Shown here: positions 48,585 through 58,651 of the stretch, piece after piece
Numbering within the stretch: position 1 is the first letter of the stretch
Layout of the letters: the number at the start of each line of letters is the position of its first letter
Assembly (NCBI RefSeq): GCF_014898815.1
Contig: NW_026515413.1
Span: 1 to 64,000, forward strand
Direction: 5' to 3'
Length of the DNA stretch: 64,000 bases
DNA from: Panonychus citri
Lineage: Eukaryota; Arthropoda; Arachnida; Trombidiformes; Tetranychidae
Notes under the pieces: model-generated
Told to the model about the DNA's origin: nothing
Databases searched by the model: none
What the model saw: only the letters and a program-made list of their open reading frames with translations
Program-made: the position numbers and the translations under genes

Positions 48585-50930
48585 TCATTTATCTATTATC
48601 GTTATTCGAGTTTTTACAATTTTTCGTGATTTTTTGAACCAAGTGAACCTCAATTTGCCCCACAAATCTAATATCTGACCATTTATTTGACCATAAATTG
48701 AGAAACCAAACCATAGACCAAGAGTACTGCTCATGTAGATCAAATAGTCAATCAGTGTATTCGATGGATAAGCTTTAACGATTGTATCAAAATCTAATTG
48801 ATTCTCTAAACATAAATTAACAAGACCTTTATAACTTTTGTTTCGAGTAAATTCAAAATGGTGATCAAATCTCGCTGATATGGAGTTTGATCGACATTCT
48901 GGGTTGACAGTTTTCTTAACACATTCGACTCGTAATTGTTGTACTCTTTCGATATCACAAAACGAGTACAAAGTACCAGCAAATCTGTATTCTTGAGGAT
49001 AATAACCGAATGGAAAAATTGACGAGCTCAATATACACTTTTCTGGTTCCGGTGAATTGATTAGTTGCTCGTTAACACAATTGATAAAAGTTGACGTTTT
49101 CTCATAGAATTCACATGATGTACTGTATGGTGCTGGTAAGGATGAAGAGATTGAACGACTTGGATGAGCGAAAATATGTCGATATTTATCAGGTTCATAT
49201 TCTATTTCAATGTATTTTTCAATATTCTTCGTAAGTTGACTGTTTGGCTCTGATAACTTCAAGCCGAAAGGTGAGATCGGCCTGAACTGGAAGGTGATTC
49301 CACATATATCCTCCATTTCAGTAGGGAAAATTTGTCTTACCAGCGGCTTAGAGTTATTTCTACACATTATTCTGAGGTAAATATTCATTGAGTTGAAATA
49401 TCTGTGAACTGTACACATACTATTCTGGAGTAGATTGAGTTTGTTGGTTTAATTGAGATCTTCACATTGACACAATTTAACTAAATTAGTAATAATTTAC
49501 TCTTCTCACAATCGCGGTGAGGATTCAGCAGTTAAACGCGCAGTCAAAACAAAAATGAGTAAGGTAACTTATCGGTGGTGTTGTTGTAACTTAGTGTGTA
49601 AATTTATTGTAAAGAGTTTCGTTTAAATAGAGAAAGAAAGATGTCCACAATTGGTCACTGTGTTATTGGTCGACTCATAATTAGTGGCAGTTGAAGTGAC
49701 CTGGAAGCGATCAATGGACTCAGGATTATCAAGCTCATTAGGACAATAAAATAAAGAAGAAAAGAAAGAGGATTAACTCGGAGACGAAGAGGTTGGAGCA
49801 CAAAGAGAAGCGAGAGAATTGGATGGTCAAAATGCACTAGGCAAGGAGGACAAGCAACCATCATATGGATACCATTCAAAAGGATTATAATTCAAAAGCT
49901 TGATCAATTATAATTAAGATGTGAAAGAGTGGGAAAGCCGAAGGGAAAAGATGAAATTGGTAAATTAAGGTAATTGGTCCAAACGTTTGTGTCCATATCT
50001 CGGTAAGTAATTAACTTAGAGTTTTCATTTATATATATTTCAGCTCAGCTAATTAAGAGCTTTCTAATGATATATAACTTTCGTGTGAATATAAACTAAT
50101 TCACTAAAATTAGTGTCGGTCCCAATCGTTCACTTGGACCAGAAAAATAGGTGAAAAATTAATGTTTTTAATTAATTACTCGTCAACCAATTTACCGATT
50201 AATTTGGTTCATATATTAATCGAACCTACTAAACAAGACCTTTGATTTAATATAAAACAATCTAACTGTTAATTGTTGTTAATCAAAAAGTTGACTGGTT
50301 TCAATGAATCTCAATGTTAACTCTATGGGGAAAACCAAATATGTTGTTGTTGTTTCCCAATGGGACAAAAGTAGTAGTTGCGGCTTCTTTAGTTGTAGAA
50401 TCATGAACTGAACTCGAGCTAATGATTGATTCAAACCAACAGAGTTTTTTCTGGGCGATTTTTTTAACCATTTGACTTGGATCAAGTGTCAATTGTTCAA
50501 CATCACCAACGGCTATGAAAGATAATGACAAGGCAGAGGTCATTTTCCTTGCATAACGAATGTCTGAACATCTCTCATGGAATTCAATTGCTGTATTAAC
50601 TGTTAAGTTTTCATCTCCTTCGACGAATTGACAAAGATGGACCATTTCTTTTGGATATCGCAGATAAAGTTCACTTATATTAATCAGATAAGAAATTGGA
50701 ATCCTTATATCAACATCAGGAACTTCAACTTGAGTAGGATATTCATAGGTAGTTACAGTTAATACCTTGAACTGAAAGAAATTGTAAGTCACAGTGATCA
50801 TCTGATAGATACAACCAATAAGACAGAACGATATAAATACCATTCTTCTGTCGATTGACATAATGTCCACGCGATTTGATTCCTCCGACTCTTGGGACAA
50901 TATTTGCAACCCAATGAAATAAACTTTCTG
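48585..50930 (-). CDS. DEG/ENaC (amiloride-sensitive sodium channel)-like gene, N-terminal exon not found
   Basis: Predicted plasma-membrane cation channel subunit. Two exons fit together in phase 0: 50322-50930 (acceptor TTTCAG, donor GTTAAC) and 48585-49424 (acceptor CTCCAG). Together they give about 482 residues. The first exon contains TM1 (VFISFCLIGCIYQMITVTYNF) followed by YPTQVEVPDVDIRIP, typical of the start of the extracellular domain. The second has a cysteine-rich extracellular part and, near the end, YPSNTLIDYLIYMSSTLGLWFGFSIYG, which matches the DEG/ENaC pore/TM2 region. The frame is open upstream of 50909 to the acceptor, so a short first exon should lie to the right. An internal ATG at 50861 is a poorer start because the N-terminal tail would be only a few residues. 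The intron donor is weak, so the junction is provisional. Confidence 0.72.
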
Positions 50931-52346
50931 CTGAAATCGTAGTATTATATTAATAAATGGACTGAAAGACTCTAGATGAGTGGTAGAAAAAAAATCCTTG
51001 ATTAATTTTCGATCAATATTATTTAGAGTAAAATTTTGAATCTTATTAATGAATTATAGAACATCAATCGTATATACAGAGTGCTGTTTATTAGTTCACA
51101 ATTTATGAGGCCTTATGAGCATCATACCTTCAAATGAAACATGAGTTTGAATCCAATGGATGGGCCACATCGAAGTGATTTCATAATCAAAAGTTCAGAA
51201 GTCGAGAGCGTGTTGATCGAGAGTTATGAAAGTTCAAACGCCAGGAGTTGATGGAGACCCTGTATATCAATTTATATCAATCATTTAATATGGAAAATTA
51301 CCAAAGTCATTATTGTTATCGATTCCAATCAATCTGGGAATATTTTTTGTTAGCTCAAGTGTTGGAATAAAAATTTCGATCATTTTGTAAATGCGAAGAG
51401 GTAATAATTGATAGTCAATCGATGGTTAACTGATCATAATTATAATGTCAACAGAAATTAGAAAGTGACATTTTCCATGCTGATGGTTTTCTGCAATTTA
51501 CTTGCAACAATCATAATTATCAATGGAGAAAGTAATTGGCTTATGTTTTTTTTTACCGGAGGATCCAATTCAACCAACCATGCAAATCATCATGGTAAGA
51601 TGATGAAAAGCAAAAAAAGAATCCTAAATGCAACAGTATGATGATACTGATGATGATTTAATGTTAATTGCAATTCTCAGTACTAGTAAGTTGTTTCATC
51701 ACCATAATTTCCTGGCCACTGATGTGAATATTTTTGTACCTTCACCTTAGTATTTTGAGTTACTGGTTAAGCTTCGGTTAAGACTAAAATTGAATACACA
51801 AGTTACAAGTTGGAAATTTACCTTTTATCCTCCTTATTACCTGAATCTTTGACACTTTCTCTCAATGGGAACGTTTCAGAAAAGAAGATTTCAACAATTT
51901 TCCACGCATTAAGAAACAGAAAAACGGTTGAAAGTGAGGATCAAGATGAACCACTGAAACTAAAAAACTGCCAATTCTATCGATTGAAATGATGCAATGG
52001 CCGAAAAAGAGACTTTTCTGTCTTTCATTTCTCTGTCGTTTTTCTCGCAGTCTCTGGTTTTACATTTGAACGGGAAGTGAGATCAAATAAGCGGTTCTAA
52101 TTGGTCGAGCTGTAAGTTAATAAATTCAAGGCAATTTAACCTAGCCAAAGCACTAAAGTGATCTTCGAGTCTCTAAAAATCAAGCTTAACGCAAGCGCTT
52201 TACTCGAGTCTCTGATTGTCGATGCTCTTGGTCCTGCTGTAGGCTATTAAGCGATATAAATGTCCAAAGCTGCTTCTCATCCACTGATCTGGTAAATGTT
52301 CAGTGTGGTTGATTCACCACATCCAAGTCTTGATAACAAACAGCTA
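50931..52346. other. Mixed intergenic sequence right of the channel gene
   Basis: Holds a small inverted-repeat element (51071-51266) and an unassigned plus-strand open frame at 51810-51992. The part from 52000 to 52300 is less AT-rich but I recognise nothing in it. The missing first exon of the channel gene may be here. Confidence 0.5.
51071..51266. mobile_element. Possible short mariner-like inverted-repeat element
   Basis: About 196 bases bounded by TATATACAGAGTG on the left and the complement of GATATACAGGGTC on the right, flanked by TA. TACAGGGT-type ends are common in mariner-related elements. There is no coding capacity. The inverted repeats are short and imperfect, so this is tentative. 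Confidence 0.35.
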
Positions 52347-52990
52347 TCACAAGCCTTGGTCACATCTCCAGGAATCGCTGGGAACTGAAGACTTTGTAAT
52401 ACTAAAAAGGCCAAAATAAACATGTCCCACCGGTGCTCTAAAGGTATGATCTTGAAGTTTCATGATATACATTGGGAGTTGCAAGTCTCCATGAGACTGG
52501 AAGTACTTTTGAACAATATTATGTTGGATCATCAAGACTTATTGAGGAAATTGAAGTTCTATGAGTAAAAAGTGAATCTTTAGTTTCTGACGATGATAAT
52601 AGTTGACCTGGTTTACTAATTGGAGGCCAAATTTCATTTTATTCCAACCACAAAGAGTCTTATCGAATGAGCATTCGCCTGAAATAGCTTCAGAATTTAC
52701 TGGATTCGCTTCTATTTGAAAGAGAAAACAAAATCTTATTAGCTCAAAAATTAAAGATCGAAATGTATTTTACTCACTTACCTTTACCATCGAAAAAACT
52801 TATATCGTCCAAAGCGATCGATCCAATCCTTGCATCTTCCTAAATACTTCCGATTACAACTTGATACGCATTCTTTGGAGATTTAACCTTCACATAACCT
52901 TCTACTGTTTCCTCCCTTAATAGAACCTGAGCTCGTCTCCATTTGATTGTTCAATTTCCTGATCAAACAATTGATCCGTTATTTAACCTC
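52347..52990 (-). pseudogene. MAM-domain protein fragment, degraded
   Basis: Remains of an extracellular MAM-domain protein. An exon ending at 52782 (donor GTAAGT) reads WRRAQVLLREETVEGYVKV, then YQVVIGSI, an in-frame TAG, then EDARIGSIALDDISFFDGK. The last part is the typical end of a MAM domain. The next exon starts at 52711 and splices in frame to give ECSFDKTLCGWN, the usual start of the following MAM domain. Farther left, DHTFRAPVGHVYFGL recalls the middle of a MAM domain but is out of frame with the preceding part. The internal stop and shifts mark it as dead. MAM domains occur in receptors and in secreted or membrane proteases. Confidence 0.65.
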
Positions 52991-53099
52991 CAAGTTTACA
53001 TTTAGCAATAGATTACCAACTAGAAATTTAAATATTTACCAAAGTAAGTTGATATGAAGATAGAAACCACAACATAATCAATGGTTTAAATTGGATTTT

Positions 53100-53480
53100 C
53101 TTTTCTTAATCCAGATTTAAATAAATCAATTTCCATTCATCGTAATTTTAATAATCTATCACCACGAAAACAAGCTGATCAATGGAGCTCTTGTGGCCTG
53201 AGACACTTTCGTACGACCTCCAGTCGTCATGTTCCTGCCATTGTTTGGGTTATACTCCGACCACTTGGTAAATTAGCGGCAATTCTTATGGGTCGATCTA
53301 TTCGCAAATGGTACAGTTCCTTTTCCTGCCAATCACCCAATTGGTCGTCGTATTGAACGGTTTCCCATGACAATTTTATCTAAACGCTAATCAATTGGAC
53401 TTGGGACAAGCTCCCGAAATTAATGTCACCAAGAATGTTGAATCGCTGAATTACTACCAGAATACTTGTACGTAAGAATA
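53100..53480 (+). pseudogene. OMA1 protease fragment 2
   Basis: Mirror partner of the fragment at 47804-48085. It reads RKQADQWSSCGLRHFRTTSSRHVPAIVWVILRPLGKLAAILMGRSIRKW in one open frame (53161-53313), with CGA intact where fragment 1 has a stop. It then jumps by internal deletions to NHPIGRRIERF and, in another frame, to a piece resembling LDLGQAPEINVTKNVES from the C-terminal part. The catalytic HExxH region is missing. Its 5' flank (52970-53040) matches the flank of fragment 4 at 57000-57065 in inverse orientation. A possible unrelated exon-like stretch follows at 53440-53533. Confidence 0.75.
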
Positions 53481-53533
53481 AGAGGTAAATGTGAATTGAA
53501 TGGATTTACTGTTACTTCAACAAGTCATGAAAA

Positions 53534-54108
53534 GGTAAAAATCACAAAGTAGAATCACATTGAAAACAAAATAGAAAAATGAAATTCTGGTTGATTGAAA
53601 TAAATTGTGTTGACTCAAGACTAAGTATTTCTAATTGTGGTTGACGACAGAAATTATCAACATTGGTAGAAACCGTTTCAAGAGAACTGAAGAGAAAAAT
53701 GAAGAGAAAATGAAACTCAGATTGTCGTTGATGACAAACCTCATAAGTGGAAAGAGATTCTGATTGTGATTTTCATCGTGAAAAACAAGTAACAGAAAAG
53801 AAAATTTCTATCTGGTTACATGAAACATAAAAGGTTGAGTCTATTCATACGCTAAATTTTTAATTTAAGTTGAAGTTGCAATACTAATTATTAAATCCAA
53901 TTATTTACGTACAAATAGTCTTTTTCAACATGGAACTATTGCTTCTTCAATATAACCATAACGATATTTTTCCAACAATATTAATCGATATATTGTGACT
54001 AATTTCAGGCCTTTATATTGGTCAAAACGACGACTAAGAGGTTGAATTTCAAGCGTTTTAGATTCGATAGTCAAAGATTTGAGGCAAAATAACAGAAATT
54101 AATGACAA
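53534..54108. other. Intergenic, nothing recognised
   Basis: AT-rich, with short repeats of GAAGAGAAAAT type near 53690. No ORF of interest. Confidence 0.55.
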
Positions 54109-54281
54109 TACACTCCACACCTCTGTTAAAGCAATGCAGTTTTCGAAGTCACCATCTATTGGATTAGTTAATTTAATTAATTTTCACAATTATAATTAAA
54201 AATTCACTAGATGGCAGCTGTAAAAATGGCCTTAGTGGAAGTAACCAAAAACTGCTTTAACAGTTGCAAGTGTGCAGTGTA
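54109..54281. mobile_element. Palindromic MITE-like element
   Basis: About 173 bases whose ends are imperfect inverted repeats over some 35 bases: TACACTCCACACCTCTGTTA at the left and the complement of TACACTGCACACTTGCAACT at the right, both continuing into GTTAAAGCA and GTTTT. TA flanks both ends. Non-coding. Internally it carries CCATCTATTGG on one side and CACTAGATGGCAGCTG on the other. A non-autonomous DNA transposon is the simplest explanation. Confidence 0.6.
54205..54220 (+). promoter_or_regulatory. CTCF-like motif inside the MITE-like element
   Basis: CACTAGATGGCAGCTG resembles the known CTCF core (CCASYAGRKGGCAS). Occupancy is speculative; the match may be a feature of the element. 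Confidence 0.3.
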
Positions 54282-54289
54282 CATTGTAG

Positions 54290-54770
54290 TATTTTACTAA
54301 TACCAAAAAGTATCGATACTTTATCGATACTCAACTTAACAATACTGAAAGATACTTTTAACAATACTATCAATATCAAAAGTTAATATGGTTACCTCGG
54401 CCTCAGCTTCATAATCAGGCGATCTAATTACTCGACTCTCTTCAGACCCTTGAGAATGTTTACTTCCGAAAACAGGCACTATTATCTCTGAGAATAGAAA
54501 TAGAATCAAGCCTGAAAACGTGGACAAATTAATGTTTAAAATTCACTTCCACTCGATTTCAGTTGAAAAGTTGTAGTATTTAAACATTAATTTCTCGATA
54601 CTGGTATTAAAATAGTATTGATACTTTCAGTTCAATACCAATACTTTTCAATCAATACTTTTGATCGGTATTGTGAAACACTAGTATATTGCGATATATC
54701 GATATTTCGAAAATAATATCAATATCGACGATTAATATTTTTTAAATATCGGGAAATACATAGAACAGGT
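54290..54770. repeat. TATCGATA-rich repeat region, possible hAT-related remnant
   Basis: Repeated GTATCGATAC, AGTATTGATAC and ATATCGATAT words cluster on both sides of a 200-base plainer core. The right part contains GGTATTGTGAAACACTAG, whose complement begins CTAGTGTTTCACAATACC, similar to hAT-type ends. No matching target duplication or transposase was found. Confidence 0.3.
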
Positions 54771-54860
54771 AGAATGGAAGAGATGGGATTCGATTGAATT
54801 TTCGATTGATCGATTTTTCGTTGTTTCTTATCTCTATTCGCGGTAAAACAATTGTAGGCT

Positions 54861-55365
54861 TTGTCAAGAGAAATATTAAAAACTCATCAGTTTGATATCT
54901 CTACCTCTCGTAGAATATTAATATTAGCATTCATCATTATTATTGATCTTTCGGTGACCCATCATGCAAACCTCAGGCAAAGTAGACCTTGTATTCTTGA
55001 ATTTCTGTCACAAATAGCTCAACGTTACGAAAATGGACAAAACCCCAACGAGATAGCGAACCTCATTCGCGTCTTCATGTTAGGATTAAAACAGGAACAG
55101 TTATTACCAATCAACAAGCAAAAGAATCTGACAGAAAAGATGAAGATGAGCCAATGGAAATTGACTAATGTGGAAAACTCGATACTCTCACTGACCATTT
55201 TCCCTTCGATGACTTTTAACCATAAACAATCAGGCCAATCAAAAGAGAAGGTGGAAAAGACGGAGAAGCGCTTATGGCCATTGAGAAACTCACTTGTTAC
55301 ACATTAAATTACTTTGACAAACAAAATACTCTTGTATTAAATGTAATATTTTCTTCAAATCAACT
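54861..55365 (+). pseudogene. Unrecognised degraded coding remnant
   Basis: An open frame with protein-like content (CILEFLSQIAQRYENGQNP, then EIANLIRVFMLGLKQEQLL) that begins without a clear ATG. Near 55125 the protein-like signal moves to another frame (DEDEPMEID, then DTLTDHFPFDDF) with stops. I infer a frameshifted remnant of a real gene or mobile element, but I do not recognise the family. Confidence 0.35.
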
Positions 55366-55629
55366 TCAACAGTAAATTAAAAGCAACAAGCCTACGAGAA
55401 ACAGTTCCCTCATTTTTTTCTAACTCTCGGTATGAAAAAGTAACGACGTCACATTTGAAGTTTTCATTAAAAAATTCATGTAACACTTTTACCTTGTCTT
55501 CTAATTGTTCCGTCGCCAGGCTCTTCATTAACAATCAAAATCTTGAGCATTTTCTTTCACTAATTTAGGTAACAGGTGATTAGGTTGTCATAAGATGATG
55601 TCGGTTTTGATTCTAAAATCTTATGGACT

Positions 55630-55810
55630 ACTAATTGTTTGTACCTCTTTTCATCATTTAGAAACAATTGATGGATTAATCGTCTCGATGAGTATGTTCA
55701 CTATTCCTAAATGGTTTTAAGGTGGCCCAATTGATCAGAGGCCTGTCCTCACAACGGATAATTTTGTACCAATCTAATCACTTGTCACCTAAATTATTGG
55801 GAAGAGATGA
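55630..55810. repeat. Inverted repeat, left arm, around the OMA1 fragments
   Basis: Matches the reverse complement of 57062-57250 with about 85 to 90 percent identity by eye. Shared blocks include ACTAATTGTTTGTACCTC, then GATGGATTAATCGTCTCGAT, then GAGTATGTTCACTATTCC and CAACGGATAATTTT. The two arms face each other across OMA1 fragments 3 and 4 and appear to be the 5' flanks of these two inverted copies. Confidence 0.8.
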
Positions 55811-55949
55811 TCTGACACCAAACATAAGAAAATCTAAGGCTAAAGTGAATACAGCTAAATGTAAAACAAGAAATTACTGTCAATCCTGATTTATACATAT
55901 TCTATTGATTATTTCTATCCATATTATTGAGCTCTGACCACTCAGTAAA

Positions 55950-56219
55950 TTAGTTACAACTCTTATGGGTCGATCTATTCGCTTGTTTCTTTTGCTGCCA
56001 ATCATACAACTTTTCGTAGCACTTCATTAGAATAGAATCAGAAGTCGAAATCAGATTGGCCTTACAATGGCCGTGAAAGCTTGTTTTGATGTTCGTGAGT
56101 TCGTTGCCTTCTGGAGACGAATGGGTTTGTATGAGACTATGGACTTGGGACTACCTCCCGAAATTGATGTCATCAAGAATGTTGAATTTCTGTCTACTCA
56201 TCCAGCTCATCCAGCATCA
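55950..56219 (+). pseudogene. OMA1 protease fragment 3 (C-terminal part)
   Basis: Starts with a short N-terminal piece (about 55950-55980, MGRSIR), then a deletion of the whole membrane and catalytic region. Then follow RIESE (from about 56036) and, after a frameshift, IGLTMAVKACFDVREFVAFW and RRMGLYETMDLGLPPEID, ending VEFLSTHPAHP. This is the part that follows the third zinc ligand in OMA1. It ends head-on against fragment 4, which runs the other way. Confidence 0.8.
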
Positions 56220-57003
56220 ACCTGATCGGCTTCTGATTCTATTTTACGATTATAAGGAAGTGTTAAAGTTAAATTTGTTATTTTTGCAAGAATATAATGA
56301 AAAGCGGCAGCCAGGAAATCTGAATATGGAAGAGCCCAAATCAGAGCGATACCGATCATCGCAATGAAATCGATCCACGAAGTGTAACTCAATAGTTCAG
56401 CAGCATGTCCACAAATAGAATGAGCCATTTCGTGAGCTAAAATAACACCTAATTGATCATCGTTTTGACAGATATTTAGAATACCGGAGAAAACAAAGAT
56501 TTGTCCTGTTGGAGTAACGAAAGCATTTTTTATCTCCGGGGCATCGACAACGGTTACGGTCCAATTTTTGGTGAAAATTTGTTTAATATCTTGATTAGCG
56601 TTTAAAATTCTCATGGCGACCCGTTCAATACGACGACAGATCGGATGATTGGCGGGAAATAATTTGTCTTTATAAACAGCTAATGAACTTTGAAATTCGA
56701 TATCGGCTATCGAACCAAACTGATCTTCAGTGAAGAGGATGAACCGTTGCCGCTTTGTTACTGGAGTTTCTTGTATATGAGTTTGATAAAATGCGAAAGC
56801 TATGATTACAATGGCAGCGAAAATAAGGCCAATTTTTTCCGCGTTGGACATTAACCATTGTTTAATTAATTGCTTCTTATTTGGCGGTAAGGCACTGTAC
56901 CATTTGCGAATAGATCGACCCATAAGAATCGCCGCTAATTTACCAAGTGGTCGGAGTATAACCCAAACAATGGCAGGAACATGACGACTGGAGGTCGTAC
57001 GTA
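56207..57003 (-). pseudogene. OMA1-like: OMA1 protease fragment 4 (N-terminal and catalytic part, C terminus lost by inversion)
   Basis: OMA1 is an inner-mitochondrial-membrane zinc metalloprotease that cleaves OPA1 and DELE1 under stress. This is the best-preserved copy here: one open frame of 238 codons from the M of MGRSIRKW (56920 side), and open still further upstream. It shows a membrane segment (about 33-46, IFAAIVIIAFAFY), the catalytic HEMAH at 164-168, a second hydrophobic stretch (185-199) and ESEAD with the third zinc ligand at about 231. All three zinc ligands are present. Six residues later the frame ends because the DNA switches into fragment 3 on the opposite strand. About 80 or more C-terminal residues and the upstream transit peptide are missing. 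I infer a pseudogene; a functional OMA1 should lie elsewhere in the genome. Confidence 0.85.
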
Positions 57004-57061
57004 ATATTTAAATTTCTAGTTGGTTATCTATTGCTAATTGTAAACTTTGAGGTTAAATAAC

Positions 57062-57250
57062 GGATTGATTGTTGATTGTTTCCTCTTAACAATTTAAGCG
57101 ACAAGTGATTAGATTGGCAGAAAATTATCCGTTGTGAGGATAAGCTCTTGATCAATCGGGCCAAACTAAAAGCCATTTGGGAATAGTGAACATACTCATC
57201 GAGACGATTAATCCATCAATTGTTTCTAAATGATTAGAAAGAGGTACAAA
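57062..57250. repeat. Inverted repeat, right arm, around the OMA1 fragments
   Basis: Partner of 55630-55810. The symmetry centre is near 56440, the same centre given by the shared OMA1 GRSIR codons at about 55964 (plus) and 56926 (minus). Confidence 0.8.
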
Positions 57251-57539
57251 CAATTAGTGATTGATTAGATTAAAAAAGTTGAATCAACAACAGAGGAAAA
57301 TTAAGATTAGAAAATCAGGTTACATTTAGAGGAAAAGAGATCGAGATCGAGAGATGGACATATTTCATGTGATCTGCCGTTTCAGCATCATGTATAGACT
57401 TTAGACTTTAGATTAGATTATGAATATGAAATTATTTCTTAAGTTTCGTCATTTAACTTCAATGTTTTCTGTTTCTCTAAGTTTGAATAACAAAGTGAAA
57501 ATAAGTTCGAGATCGAAAGGCTACTCACTGTGGCCAACA

Positions 57540-57860
57540 AATGGCACATGTTCCCGTCATTGTTTGGGTTATACTTCGATCACTTGGTAAATTAGCGGCG
57601 ATTCTTATGGGTTGATCCATTCGCAAACAGTTACTATCCAGCGTGGAAAAATTGACCTTATTTTCGCTGCCATTGTAATCATTGCTTTAGCATTTTATCA
57701 AACTCATAGTCGATACCAAAATTCAAAGTCAATTAGCTCTTCATAAAGATAAATTATTTTCCACCAATCGTCCGATTTGTCTTATGTCATGTGATTTGTC
57801 TTACCGTATTTAACGGTTCGCCAGAATCTTAAACGCCAATCAAGATATTAAATCAAGTTC
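57540..57860 (+). pseudogene. OMA1 protease fragment 5, heavily decayed
   Basis: Recognisable pieces in several frames: HVPVIVWVILRSLGKLAAIL, then a TGA where CGA (the R of GRSIR) is expected, then after a deletion DLIFAAIVIIALAFYQTHS, then HKDKLFSTNRPIC and ARILNANQDIK. At least four frame changes or stops. Orientation is the one expected for the right arm of the inverted block. Confidence 0.75.
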
Positions 57861-58651
57861 CGTTGTGCAGCCTCAAGTCTTACGATCATTGATAGATTAC
57901 AAACTAGACAATCACAAAAATTGTCAGCACCAATAGTTTATATGGAGACAGAAATTATTATCTAAATTATATTCTGAACAATAACCGAACAACCTGTCGT
58001 ACCTAAAAACGACAGAACTTATTGATACCCTTAATACAGCCAAAGACTTAAGATGACTTAGATGAGTTTGTATAATAAGACAAGAGTTTCATGTAGTAAC
58101 ATATCGTTGAACACATAGATCGCTGTTGTTGCTGAACAAACAAACAGAAAGGGTAAGAAACCAAAGTTTGGAAAGAGAAAATTTTTATGAGTTTTGACCC
58201 TTAACCTGTATGATATTGGTTCTATTAATATTTTGTTGATGAATTTGAATTGTAAAAGCTATCGAATGATGTTTTCAGTCTTTTTAGACCTCAGGTTCTT
58301 CAATTTTTTGCTCGAAAAACGTGAATCTCAACTGTGATTGTATGATTATCGATTTAATATAAAGAAAGTCTAATGAGTAGAATTGTTCTACTCATACTGA
58401 TTCTCACAATCAGTTAATCAATTTACAGTAATGTTCAATATTTTTAACTGTTCAGTAATGGATAAGAATAATTAGTTTGAAATGCAATTAAAATCAATTA
58501 TCACTAACAAATGGTTACAAAGAAAATAATTGTCATAATTAAATGATATGTCTAAATAATCATTGCTGCTAAAACTAATGGAAAAAGATAACTATGCTTC
58601 AAACAATTAAATGACCAATTAAAAGATTTGATTAACTCATTGGTTGGATAT
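57861..58651. other. Intergenic, nothing recognised
   Basis: AT-rich sequence between the last OMA1 remnant and the right small-ORF locus. No coding signal. Confidence 0.6.

Noticed and set aside
51810..51992. 60-codon plus-strand frame (LLPESLTLSLNGNVSEKKIS)
   Set aside because: Not repeat-derived, but has no ATG, no recognised family and no splice evidence; left unassigned.
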